From Alopecurus myosuroides (taxonomy: Eukaryota > Streptophyta > Magnoliopsida > Poales > Poaceae): a DNA stretch of 64,000 nt. The stretch lies in assembly GCA_028641055.1 (NCBI GenBank), contig CM054060.1, positions 298,194,462-298,258,461 on the forward strand, given 5' to 3'. The first letter of the stretch is position 1, and every line of letters starts with the position of its first letter. A model generated the notes under the pieces. It was not told where the DNA came from and did not search any database. It saw only the letters and a program-made list of their open reading frames with translations. Position numbers and translations under genes: made by a program. Below, in pieces: positions 11,549-21,673 of this stretch.

Positions 11549-12489
11549 GAGAGAATTCCTTATTTGGTCCTTATTTAAAATTTTGTTCCTTATTTGGTCC
11601 TAAAAAAAATTCTTCCCTATTCGACACACTAACTTCATTTACTTCCTTACACGGCCCTATAGTGTATTCTAAACATAAATGGGATGTAAAAAGACTCTAT
11701 TGCCTCTAATAAATTTTTGTACCAAATTCATAATAGAAGTTGAAAATAAGCATAGCAAAATTCTAAGGGGAGACTACATGTCGACGCCACACTCATGGCT
11801 GAGCATGTTCTTAGTCAGCACGCACGCTCAAAAGTTACAGCGGGCAGAGCGCTGGTTGCATGGCAATATATCAGGACATGCATGCACACTTTATTAGAAA
11901 TAAAAGTCTCGGAAAGAAATCAGGTACGTGCCTGTCCTGCCGGAGCATGTGGGTACATACTAGTGCTGAAAATAAGCTGTACGCATGATTTTTAAAACGT
12001 TTGACTCTAGATAACTCATATGGCCATAGAAAGAACGGTACACCCGTAGGAAAAATTGTGGGTTTAATATAGCAAAAAAGTTTGCATAATGATGTCCAGT
12101 ATCCTACGTACACGAGTATCCTTAGCGCGCAGTGAATTCCATAGTCAACTGACACGGTACTCTCGACAAAAAGAGCACTCATACGAGGTACTTCACTCGT
12201 ACACATCTAGATTCTATGCCATGTTGGTTCTACACGATACAAATATTACTTTGGACATAGACATATGGAGTATAATCCAAACAACTAGCTGTTCTGATGC
12301 ATGCATTATACTGATCTTGCATACATGGTTCATTTTGCTAATTATGTACGTATTTTTAGCGCGAGCAGAATTAAGCATCTAATTAAGCAAGTGCAAGTAT
12401 ATATGCAGCAAGTTTATTGGCGCGTGCGTGCGTACCATGACACCGTAGGCGAAGCCCTTGATGACGTACTCTACATAATGAGTGCAATA

Positions 12490-12563
<74 letters not shown>

Positions 12564-12795
12564 AAAAATTTCTATCGTGTGGGACCAACATGGCATAAAA
12601 TCTAACTATGCTTATTTTTAACTTCTATTATAAATTTAGGGAAAAAAAATTAATTAGGGGCAAAAGAGTATTTTACATCTCCATTTGGGTTTAGAATGCA
12701 CTATTGAGCCATGTAAGAAAGAAATTGAAGTTAAGGTGTCAAATAGGGAAGAAATTTTTTTTAGGGCCAAATAGGAAACAATAAAGAATTCTCTC
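11549..12795. mobile_element. Long-TIR DNA element without transposase
   Basis: The ends are imperfect inverted repeats of about 200 bp: 11549-11760 matches the reverse complement of 12596-12795 (outer GAGAGAATTC, then blocks reading as the ...CTTATTTGG and AACTTC-ATTT sequences). The interior has no transposase and holds a CA/TA microsatellite. Flanks share an ATTATA-like string (left about 11540-11545, right 12796-12801), a possible but imprecise TSD. Long TIRs suggest a Mutator-like or foldback non-autonomous element; the superfamily is not proven. Confidence 0.65.
12491..12557. repeat. (CA)n(TA)n microsatellite
   Basis: About 33 bases of CA repeat run directly into about 33 bases of TA repeat, followed by an A-run. 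It lies inside the long-TIR element. A short open reading frame across it encodes only His-Thr and Ile-Tyr repeats and is not a gene. Confidence 0.97.
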
Positions 12796-13915
12796 ATTAT
12801 ACAAAGCTTGGGAAACAGTGGAAGCAGGTTCATGATGGCCATCTCCAGTACCAATGGGGCTCCGACGAGCCTGATTCACGACCGAATACGCGAATCGTCA
12901 TGATCTGCCATCAACAATGGTACAACTAAGTTGTTTGGTGATTTTTTAATGTTGCATGCATTTATTGCGTAGGAGTTTATTTTAAAGCACCCATGAGATG
13001 TTGCAAGGTTTTTTGGACATGTGTTACAATTTTTTGTTTTTTCCTCGTATTTTTTTTTATGATGCTTACATTCTTTTAAATGCTGCAAACAAATAGTTTT
13101 TTTTGTTTTGTTTTTAGACATGTGTTACAAATTTGTGTTTTTTTTTCGAGTTTTTCAATGATGATTACATGTTTTCTTTAAAATGATGCAAACAAAAAGT
13201 ATGTTTGTTGTTATTGATTTTTTTTTTGTCATAGTTGGTGATTTTGTTTAAAAAAATGTGCTTAGCCACTTTTTCTGTTGCATGAATTTTTTCTTGAAAA
13301 GTTGCATAACTATTTTCCATGGTTATAAAATATTCATGAAAAAATATTATGGAAAAATGTCACATCACCTCTGTTTTGCCGCAATATTAGTGTTTTGAGA
13401 TATTGAGAAACTTGTTTGCACTTTGATGTAATATTTTCGAAAAAATATTGTAAAATTTTTGTTGGGATATTATATTTTCTGCTAGGCAGGAGAATTTTGT
13501 TGCGAAGCACGAACCTTCCAGATCTGTCCTTAATGGTCGACCAGATGATAGGGAGAACAGACGAGTTGTTTCCTCACCGCGGGCCTACAAAAAATGTGTA
13601 GTAGATGATTTGCAAAGCACAACCCTCCGATTATGCAAAATTTAGTTTCTTGGTGATTTATCTATCTCTTTGATTTTCCAAATTAATAACTTGTCTTTTT
13701 AACGTTCATAGTACTTCCTCTATTTGTGTGATTAGATTTTACTTGATTTTAGACATATTATGTTATTTTTCACGGTGATGTGGCAAGGCTGATCAAGACG
13801 GTGTATTTTTCTTGCATTGCAAGATTGTGCACTGACGGACTGACCAGTGCAGTGTACTTCCATCGCAAGCTTGGACAGCAAGAGAAGAAGCACCAGTACC
13901 GTTCGTCTGAACTCG
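12796..13915. other. AT-rich intergenic spacer
   Basis: No gene was recognised. A unit containing GACATGTGTTACAA and GATGCAAACAAA-like ends is repeated with about 101-bp spacing (13016 and 13117), like subterminal repeats of DNA transposons. TACTTCCTC at 13712 resembles one end of a Stowaway-type MITE, but no matching inverted end was found. The last 130 bases may be upstream DNA of the AP2 gene. Confidence 0.5.
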
Positions 13916-14066
13916 GAAGCATCCTCTACGCGCTCCACAGTCCACAGTCCACACTCCACACTCCACAGTCCAGTCCTGTGAAGCATCCTCTACGCGCTCC
14001 ACACTCCACAGTCCACACTCCACACTCCACAGTCCAGTCCTGTGAAGCATCCTCTACGCGCTCAGC
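13916..14066. repeat. 64-bp minisatellite upstream of the AP2 gene
   Basis: GAAGCATCCTCTACGCGCTC starts at 13916, 13980 and 14044, giving two full 64-bp units and a partial third. Units hold CCACAGT/CCACACT sub-repeats. It ends about 80 bp before the predicted AP2 start codon, so it lies in the likely promoter or leader. Confidence 0.95.
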
Positions 14067-14505
14067 CTCCCTAAACCCGAGCCCCCAAAATTGTACACGA
14101 TTCTGGGGTTGGTGCTTACGGCGGAGAGCTACCGAAGCGCCGGCATGAGCGAGAAAGCCGCGGGGGCAGCCGGAGTCCGAGATCCAGGTTTGCGCGCCGG
14201 CGTGGGGAGAACGGCGAGGCCGAAGGTCGGGACCGAGTTCCGCGGCGTGTGCCGACGACAGGGCGGCACATTCCCGGTCACCTTTGACACCACCGAGGAT
14301 GCCGCCAGAGCGTTCGACGCCCTGGCCGCCAAGATGCGCGGCGCGGCGGGCAGACCCAACTTCAAGCAGCCCGCCACGATTGACGACGGCGGTGTCTCCC
14401 CGCCTCTACAGGTCCCGGCCAAGCCATCTGGCTGCCGAGACACCGGGACCAATTTCCGCGGCGTATGGCCGACACGGAGCGGCAAGTTTAGAGAAAAGGC
14501 ACACT

Positions 14506-14511
14506 TTTATT
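14506..14511 (-). terminator. LINE polyadenylation signal
   Basis: AATAAA on the minus strand lies about 15 bases before the element's 3' edge, the expected place for the LINE 3' end signal. Confidence 0.7.
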
Positions 14512-14663
14512 GCCCTGCTTTAGGAAAGCAGCCACCCACAAACCAGCACAACCAAGTTTACAAAGAGCCAAAGAGTTTAACAAGACAGACCAAAAGGCCA
14601 AACCACCCACGCAGGGGCGCTAAAAACTGAAATAAAAGGAAACAAGGTCCGGAGGGACCCCGG

Positions 14664-17600
14664 CTAACCAACTCCCCGGCGGGGAAGTACCACCAGCTTC
14701 AGCTCCAGGGCTTTCGCCTTCATCCTCTCCAAAGTATGGTCCAAACGCTCCTTATGCTTTGCCGGCAAGAGTATCCTCCACTGGTTCAGAAATGAGGCCA
14801 CAGCAAGAAGATTATTCAGCGGCGAAGAAGGGATCTTGTTATTAAAGACATAATCATTACGCGATAGCCAAATCACCCAAAAAGTCGCTCCACAAACTGC
14901 CCACAGCGTCAGTATCGTTTCGCGATTGCTAGAGTTTCTAAGGATCCACTCACAGTCTTCCCTGGAAAAAGGCACATTGTTCCAGCCGAGGGCCTCTTTG
15001 ATGCACCACCAGAGGAAGTGCGACGTAGGACACTGGAAAAAGAGGTGATCCACCGATTCCTCCTCCCCACAGAACTTACAACCACTAGAACCCGGCCACC
15101 CCTTAGAGATCAAGTGCTTAGTAACTTGAATCCTCCCTCTAAAGCTCATCCACGCAAAAATCTTGATTTTCAGCGGAATGTTGGTTTTCCAGAGCCCCTG
15201 AAGGTTCCCAGCTACCATCCCTGCATGCAGCAATTCCCTATACAGAGATCTAGCCGTATACTTTTCACCCCCCAGTGTCCACCTACCAACATCCCTTCTG
15301 TCGCACAGCTCAACATTCTCCAGAAGAGACCCAAGTTCACCCCACTCCGTCAACTCTCTCTGACCGAAGGATCTTCGAAAGGAGAGATCCAACTGCGCAC
15401 CCAACACCTCGGCCACCGAGGCTGTTTGTTGATTACAAATCGAGAAGATGTGCGGGAAGGCAATGTAGAGCGGTACCGCACCTAGCCAGAGATCATACCA
15501 GAACCTGGTCCTAGTACCACTACCCACCTCAAACCTAAGCCCTCTCTGGACCCACTTCTTGATCGCATGCAGCCCCTTCCAGAACTGGGAGCCCCCTGCA
15601 GCATCCGATTGGAAGAAACCTCCCTCACCCAAGTATTTTCTCCGGAGGATTTGACAGCTCAAATCCTGGTCCCCTCTTTCTAGCTTTATAATCCATTTGG
15701 CCAACAATGCGATATTCTTGGTTCGAGTCTCGACAAACCCCAGCCCCCCAAACTCGACTGGCCTAGCCATATCCAGCCATCTGACCATATGATATTTGCC
15801 ATTCTCTTTTGAGCCTTCCCAAAAGAAGCGAGCTCGATGCATATCCATCTTGTAATGAACCCCCTCCGGGATTAGGTAGAAGCCCATCAAATACGACGGC
15901 ACGTTACTAAGACAGGAATCGATCAGAATTTTTCTACCCCCCGACGAAACCGGTTTCCAGCCACCCAGCTTCTTGTGAACCTTGTCCGGAAGGACCTCAA
16001 AATCGGATGCGAGTAACTTGCGGTTAGAAACGGGTACACCCAGATATTTCATTGGAAAAGATCCAAGTTCGCAGTTGAACAGGTTTGCAATTCTAACTTT
16101 CTCCTCTTGATCCACCCCAAAAACAAACACCTCGCTTTTTTCGTAGTTGATTTTCAACCCTGAGAGCGCTTCATAACAGTAAAGCAGGAATTTAAGAGTG
16201 CCAATTGATTGATCATCCATATCCAGGAACAGCAACGTGTCGTCCGCATACTGAAGATGGGAGATACCCCCGTCAACTAAATGGGGAACCAACCCTCTCA
16301 AATGCCCTTTACTTTTTGCATTCGAGATCAGGGTACCCAGAACATCCGCAACGATGTCAAACAAGAGTGGGGACAACGGGTCCCCTTGTCTGAGACCCCT
16401 AAAAGTCCTAAAGTACTCGCCATTCTCCCCATTCAGATTGACGCACACTTTGCCGGTTTGGACCGCCAGAACAATCCACGAGATCCAGGAGTCATTGAAG
16501 CCTTTTCCTTTAAGCACATCCCGAAGGAAAGGCCACTGGACTCTGTCGTAAGCCTTCTCGAAATCCAATTTGAGAATAATCCCTCTCGATTGCGACCTAT
16601 GAAGCTCATGCACCACTTCGTGCAGCACCGACACTCCTTCTAAAATGTGACGTCCCGGGATAAACGCCGTCTGAGTAATATCCACAATTTTTGCAGCAAC
16701 TGGTGTTAATCTGAGAGTGAGAACTTTGGTTATCAGCTTGAAAATCACATTAATTAAGCAGATAGGACGAAACTGCTTAATAATGTTTGCCTCCTTTATC
16801 TTGGGGATCAGGATTATAATCCCATAGTTCAGCCTACCCAAACTAAGGGTCCCCGCATGCAGCTCATCGAACATCTCCTTGATATTGTTTCTCACTAGTG
16901 GCCAAAATTCTTTGTAAAATTGCACCGAGAAACCATCAGGCCCTGGAGCCGTGTTAGTTTTCATTGACTTCATGGCCGCAGTAATCTCCTCCATCGAGAA
17001 AGGTCTGGCCAACGCCAGGTTATCCTCGACAGACACTTTCACTGTGTCGTCCCAGAAGGCCTGGGCCAGTTTAACTTGGGAGGCAGGTTCTTGGCCAAAA
17101 AGGGCCCGATAATAATCTGTCACATGCACTTTGATCTGCGCCATATCATCAATTGTAAGACCCTCATCTTCTAAGGAGAGGATAGAAGTCTTCCTTCGAC
17201 GGCCATTCGCCATAGAGTGGAAGAAAGCAGTATTATTGTCGCCTTTCACAATCCAGTTCTCGCCTCCTCTAATTTGCCAGTACTTTTCTTCTTCAGCAAA
17301 CACTTGGGAGAGCTGCTCCTCTATCAAGTACCTCTGCCCCCAATCCTCATCTGTCAACAGGTCTAGGTCCCCCAAATCATCAAGCTCTTTTAAGCTTGCC
17401 GTGAGATTTTTCTTTAGCCTAGCAAACTCTCCCTTATCATTTTTGGACCATCCACGTAAGAATTTTCGAAGTTCTGTTTGTTGAATTTTCCAGTAATCCA
17501 ACACACGCCCAGCATTCCTGGCAGGCCACTTCGCCTTCACCAAGTTGGCAAACCCTGGCCGATCAAACCAATATGCTTCCACTCGAAACAAGTTTGGTTT

Positions 17601-18314
17601 CGGGGGTTGTCCATTACCCAGATCCACCAGAATCGGGCAGTGATCCGAACCCGATCTAGTGGGTGACGAGACCAGCGAAAGTGGGTACAGTGCTTCCCAG
17701 GATGTGGAGACCAATATCCTGTCAAGCACCTCCATGGTAGGCACAGGCTGCTTATTCGTCCAGGTGAATCTGCATCCACTACGACGCAATTCTTTCAGTT
17801 GGAGGAGATCAATCATAACGTTAAATTTATGCATCAGCCCTTTGTGAAGCGTCCCTCTGTTCTTCTCAAAATCATACCTAATGAGATTAAAGTCTCCTCC
17901 CAGACAAACAGGGAATTTAGACCTAAGCACTTTGTCCGTGATCTCAGCGAAGAAGGCATCTTTCCTGTCCAGTGCCACTGGGCCGTAAATATTCAGCACC
18001 TCCCAGCAGCTGGAGTTAGCTAAGTCTCGGACCAGAGAACTAGCAAAGAAATCCCCTTGATCTCTGCTAAGAACCTCATATTTATCAAGTCTAACCGCAA
18101 CAACCAAACCACCAGAGTGCCCCACTGCGGGCTTCACATTCCAGTCATAAGAAAAATTCCCCCCAACCTCTCTCATATCTTTCCATGATAACTTTGTTTT
18201 AATAGTCTCTTGAAGGCAAATAAAGTCAACTCTGAATTGCCGAACAAAGTCTCCCACTTGTTGCCTTCTGCCTCTGCCACCCATCCCTCTCATGTTATAG
18301 AAAAGCATCGTCAT
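14664..18314 (-). CDS. LINE ORF2: endonuclease-reverse transcriptase
   Basis: About 1216 residues from ATG 18314-18312; an in-frame extension upstream to 18404 has no ATG. It nicks target DNA and reverse transcribes element RNA in place. The AP-type endonuclease lies at the N-terminus (FYNMRG, CLQET, NIYGP, GGDFNLI, GSDHCPI catalytic blocks, about 18300-17630). The RT follows (PGPDGFSVQFY, FRPICLINV, LKLDFEKAYDRV, GLRQGDPLSPLLF, YADD at about 16240). A zf-RVT-like CX2C...H...C module (CKFCGEEESVDHLFFQC) is near 15070-15020. No stop or frameshift was seen, so the enzyme could still be functional. Translation probably depends on reinitiation after ORF1. Confidence 0.93.
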   Translation of the reverse strand: MTMLFYNMRGMGGRGRRQQVGDFVRQFRVDFICLQETIKTKLSWKDMREVGGNFSYDWNVKPAVGHSGGLVVAVRLDKYEVLSRDQGDFFASSLVRDLANSSCWEVLNIYGPVALDRKDAFFAEITDKVLRSKFPVCLGGDFNLIRYDFEKNRGTLHKGLMHKFNVMIDLLQLKELRRSGCRFTWTNKQPVPTMEVLDRILVSTSWEALYPLSLVSSPTRSGSDHCPILVDLGNGQPPKPNLFRVEAYWFDRPGFANLVKAKWPARNAGRVLDYWKIQQTELRKFLRGWSKNDKGEFARLKKNLTASLKELDDLGDLDLLTDEDWGQRYLIEEQLSQVFAEEEKYWQIRGGENWIVKGDNNTAFFHSMANGRRRKTSILSLEDEGLTIDDMAQIKVHVTDYYRALFGQEPASQVKLAQAFWDDTVKVSVEDNLALARPFSMEEITAAMKSMKTNTAPGPDGFSVQFYKEFWPLVRNNIKEMFDELHAGTLSLGRLNYGIIILIPKIKEANIIKQFRPICLINVIFKLITKVLTLRLTPVAAKIVDITQTAFIPGRHILEGVSVLHEVVHELHRSQSRGIILKLDFEKAYDRVQWPFLRDVLKGKGFNDSWISWIVLAVQTGKVCVNLNGENGEYFRTFRGLRQGDPLSPLLFDIVADVLGTLISNAKSKGHLRGLVPHLVDGGISHLQYADDTLLFLDMDDQSIGTLKFLLYCYEALSGLKINYEKSEVFVFGVDQEEKVRIANLFNCELGSFPMKYLGVPVSNRKLLASDFEVLPDKVHKKLGGWKPVSSGGRKILIDSCLSNVPSYLMGFYLIPEGVHYKMDMHRARFFWEGSKENGKYHMVRWLDMARPVEFGGLGFVETRTKNIALLAKWIIKLERGDQDLSCQILRRKYLGEGGFFQSDAAGGSQFWKGLHAIKKWVQRGLRFEVGSGTRTRFWYDLWLGAVPLYIAFPHIFSICNQQTASVAEVLGAQLDLSFRRSFGQRELTEWGELGSLLENVELCDRRDVGRWTLGGEKYTARSLYRELLHAGMVAGNLQGLWKTNIPLKIKIFAWMSFRGRIQVTKHLISKGWPGSSGCKFCGEEESVDHLFFQCPTSHFLWWCIKEALGWNNVPFSREDCEWILRNSSNRETILTLWAVCGATFWVIWLSRNDYVFNNKIPSSPLNNLLAVASFLNQWRILLPAKHKERLDHTLERMKAKALELKLVVLPRRGVG

Positions 18315-21300
18315 CGTGGTCTTCTTTTTTTCCCGCTCCCTTTGCGGGTGTTCTTTTTCCCCTTCTTGCCCGAACCACCTCCACTTCGAGTTGGTTTCAA
18401 GCAAGAACGGACCCGTGGTGACAGCTCACCCTCCCTAGCTCCAAAATACACCTCCCGTTCCAACGAACAGAGAGGGGATTCTGGAGTGGGACACTCCTCC
18501 ACCTCTGTCTCTTTTGCAACCAAAGGATCATCCTTGATTGACTTAGAACCATTCTCACTCACTGGGACCACCTTGGAGCCACTCTCACTAACTACCTCTG
18601 ATTCTTTGCTTTTTTTCGCTCTAGCCTCCGCAAGAATTGCTTCGGCCAGTTCTTTTGCTTTAAAGATGTTTATTTGCTGATTGATTGGTTTATCCGATTC
18701 CCCTAGAACCACCTTACAATCTGCCGCGACTCGAGCCAAAACCGGGTTCGGAAATGAACTAAGAATATGAAAAGCATTAGAATTACCTGAAATGTCGTTC
18801 TTCTTGCGCGCCCTCTGCTCGGCCTTCTCCGGAATGGTGAGCCCATTATCTTTCTGCATCAGCCTGTCGCTGTGGCGACCGGTCACTGGATCCTTCAGCT
18901 TGCCTTCCTGCTGGTCCTGCTTCTTGCGGTCATGTGCCACGAGCGTCCACCCTTGTTCCGCCTGACCCTCATTATTTGGAGGTGCAATACAGTCCACCTG
19001 CCCCATCTGCTTCTCATTGATTTGCTGCGTATTCGGTTGCTCCAGCAACAGCTCCTGCGTGACAGCTTTGAGCTGCTGCAGCTCCTCCTCCCTTGCTTTC
19101 TGCGCCATCTCAGCATCCTCCTCCTTATCCCCCTCACTAACCTCAAACGAATCCAGATCTTCCTCTTCCCCTTCATCTTCACCCTCCTCTCTTGAATCAG
19201 AAAGTTGCTCGCTCCCCTGCTTGGTATCAACATCAGTCGATTTGGAGTGATGCGAATCGAGCTGCGAGCCCTCAGTCTGCGAACCACCAAAACCTGAACC
19301 CCCCTCCTTCTGTGACGGACCTGCCTGCTTATCATGTTTCTTCTTAGTACGCTTCTCCCGCTCCTTCTCTGCCTGAGAGTCCTCCTCGTCCTCCGCATCC
19401 ATGTCATTTGCATCACTGGGTGGGCTCGGAGGGGCAGAGCTTGAATCCGATTCCTTTTCCGCCTCCCACTCTATGCGAAAACCCCGCCCGTTGATGTACA
19501 CGTTATAGTTCCCGTCCAACTTTCGCTTATCCTTGCAGGCAACACGAACACGAACAGGGGCATTCCCCGGGATGGAGGACTGGTCAATCTCTCTAGGTTC
19601 CCCCACCATGAAAGCAAGTTCCCATATGGCCTCATGGAATCTAGCCCACTGCGGCAGATCATACACTTTGGCCCACGTAACATCAAGAATCCCGAACGCT
19701 TCAAACTCTCTAACTGATTCCGTGACTCTCGCGAAAATGGATTCATTTGAAACAAAACGGAATCCATTGACAAACTTCGTCACCTCTCTCCTGCTAGCCG
19801 CGTCTGGAAACTCTATTAGAAACTCTTTCTTACCTATGCACTTGAGTCTCCACACCCATTTTCGATCAAAAAGTTCAGATAGCTCGAGTAGGACTGACTC
19901 CTCATCTCCTTCACCCTCCAGCACTTTCAGGACCCCTGTCACCGTGGAAGGCACACAAAGCTGCTCCGGCACCTCGAGACGCAGGCTATAGAACATCTCC
20001 GCGCCACTACCGCAAATCCTAATCGCCGGCCTTGACTTGCCATCCACGCACTCTGCTGCGACATGGCCCGGTTTCTTGCAAGTGTAACATGTTGGAGGAG
20101 CCGTACAATCTCTCTGAAGATGCCCTGTCTTCATGCATTTGTGACAGTACATGTTCTTTTTGTTGTGCCCATCATCTTCCACCACTCCTTTACCATCCTT
20201 CCCCATGTTGCTGGATCCTGGTTTCTCAGCTTTTTTCAGTGCCAGCTCTCGCAGTTCACGCTCCCGACGCAGATCCACCCCACTGGCACCTCCACCACCA
20301 CGTGGAGGCCCCGATCTGGGAGGAGCTCCATCTCTGCCAGCAGATCTGGGCTGTGGCGCCCCTACGCGACCACGAAGATCCATATCTTGTCTCGGGCCTC
20401 TTGGATCCTGTCCATAGCGCTCATCATGGAAACGCTTATCACGATGCGAGAACTCATCTTCTCTTCGCTCCTCCCGGTAGTCTCCCCCCCGCTTCAGAGG
20501 GAAACGACCGTCTCGGTCTTGCCTGTACATCTGCGCCACCACTTGAGCAAAAGTTCTTGAATCAACCTTCCGCTCCGACGAGCGGGTGATTCTTCTTGCG
20601 CCGCCGCCGAAACGCCGTATTTCTTCCCTGGAGGCTAGAAACCCTAGAGAAGAGGGGGAGAGGGGAGAATGGCGTCTCACCCACACCCACGCCCCTTTTA
20701 TATCCGCTTTCTTGGCCCACTCTTCAACTGTTACGGGCTCCCCATTCCAAGGAAATTCCCCCGACCATCGGCCCGCACAGCCCACCTGCGCGTCCCGGCC
20801 CAAAACCGCTGGAGCAACCTTTTCCATGTTGACTACCGCCCCCTGACTGGTAGGCCCCCCCACTCCTGTCACCCGGGTAACTTTCACCTCCTGACTGGTG
20901 GCCCTGCCCACAGTTGCTTCCTGGACCTGATTCACCGCCGATTGCGCCGCCGTCGACGAGCCTGCAGCAGTCGCATCCTTCTCCCCAAACGAAGCTCTAC
21001 GAATGCGATGCAAAAACTCCGACGAGGGCTTAGAGCAAGCCGCAGCAACCCCCCTGGAACCAGACGGAGCACCACCTGCTTCCCTGAGGACCCGAATCCT
21101 GCCATGAGCTTCGATTGCCCGCCTCCGCTCCTCGCCTGAAGCGCAACCAGAAACTGTGATTTGCAACATCGACGGGCTACAGGCGACCTGCGCCCTCACC
21201 CCAGGGTCAGCAGGTGGATGCCCAGCCACCTCGAGGCCCTCTCTCGTCGTGGCTTCACTCTGGAGAGCCACCACGCTCGAACCCTTCCTTGACACCGAAG

Positions 21301-21673
21301 GATTCTCGATCAGGCCAGCAGCAACCACCTCGCCCGCTAGGGATTCCGGTGCACACACCGGAGCTGAGCTCAGAGCAGCTGACACCGACGAGCGCTTCCT
21401 CGCCGGGCCTTCGAGATCGACTGAAGCTCCCAGCACCGCGCCCACCACGGCACGGTAGTTGGGGAACAGCACCTCATCCCCCACCGCAATTGATTCATTC
21501 TCGCCAAAAATTCGAGCATCAACAATCACATCTCTGTCGTTCAGCAGCATGATTCGTCCCCCCGAGTAAATCGAAATCGAACCCGCAAAACAGGAAGAGA
21601 ACACCGATCTTACGCGGTAGGACGCCCTCCATCGCTGTGAGAGCCGGGAGCCACCGCGCTCCTCCTCGCCCAT
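18311..21673 (-). CDS. LINE ORF1: Gag-like RNA-binding protein
   Basis: About 1120 residues from the first ATG (21671-21673); the frame is open for 34 more codons upstream to the element's edge, so the true start may be lost. It would coat element RNA as a ribonucleoprotein. An N-terminal low-complexity part is followed by two CCHC knuckles ([14 protein letters not shown] and [14 protein letters not shown], about 20150-20050), an RRM/DUF4283-like stretch (about 20000-19450: [19 protein letters not shown]), then an acidic, Lys/Gln-rich tail with [20 protein letters not shown]. It is longer than the usual plant L1 ORF1. The knuckles precede the DUF4283-like stretch here. The stop codon TGA (18313-18311) overlaps the ORF2 ATG. 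Confidence 0.85.
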   Translation of the reverse strand: MGEEERGGSRLSQRWRASYRVRSVFSSCFAGSISIYSGGRIMLLNDRDVIVDARIFGENESIAVGDEVLFPNYRAVVGAVLGASVDLEGPARKRSSVSAALSSAPVCAPESLAGEVVAAGLIENPSVSRKGSSVVALQSEATTREGLEVAGHPPADPGVRAQVACSPSMLQITVSGCASGEERRRAIEAHGRIRVLREAGGAPSGSRGVAAACSKPSSEFLHRIRRASFGEKDATAAGSSTAAQSAVNQVQEATVGRATSQEVKVTRVTGVGGPTSQGAVVNMEKVAPAVLGRDAQVGCAGRWSGEFPWNGEPVTVEEWAKKADIKGAWVWVRRHSPLSPSSLGFLASREEIRRFGGGARRITRSSERKVDSRTFAQVVAQMYRQDRDGRFPLKRGGDYREERREDEFSHRDKRFHDERYGQDPRGPRQDMDLRGRVGAPQPRSAGRDGAPPRSGPPRGGGGASGVDLRRERELRELALKKAEKPGSSNMGKDGKGVVEDDGHNKKNMYCHKCMKTGHLQRDCTAPPTCYTCKKPGHVAAECVDGKSRPAIRICGSGAEMFYSLRLEVPEQLCVPSTVTGVLKVLEGEGDEESVLLELSELFDRKWVWRLKCIGKKEFLIEFPDAASRREVTKFVNGFRFVSNESIFARVTESVREFEAFGILDVTWAKVYDLPQWARFHEAIWELAFMVGEPREIDQSSIPGNAPVRVRVACKDKRKLDGNYNVYINGRGFRIEWEAEKESDSSSAPPSPPSDANDMDAEDEEDSQAEKEREKRTKKKHDKQAGPSQKEGGSGFGGSQTEGSQLDSHHSKSTDVDTKQGSEQLSDSREEGEDEGEEEDLDSFEVSEGDKEEDAEMAQKAREEELQQLKAVTQELLLEQPNTQQINEKQMGQVDCIAPPNNEGQAEQGWTLVAHDRKKQDQQEGKLKDPVTGRHSDRLMQKDNGLTIPEKAEQRARKKNDISGNSNAFHILSSFPNPVLARVAADCKVVLGESDKPINQQINIFKAKELAEAILAEARAKKSKESEVVSESGSKVVPVSENGSKSIKDDPLVAKETEVEECPTPESPLCSLEREVYFGAREGELSPRVRSCLKPTRSGGGSGKKGKKNTRKGSGKKRRPR

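Noticed and set aside
12301..12621. 106-codon frame with His-Thr and Ile-Tyr runs
   Set aside because: Encoded by the CA/TA microsatellite.
13712..13780. Stowaway-type MITE
   Set aside because: Only one weak end (TACTTCCTC); no inverted partner found.
18872..21552. Many + strand frames opposite LINE ORF1
   Set aside because: Antisense shadows of a long, GC-rich ORF1 with recognisable domains.
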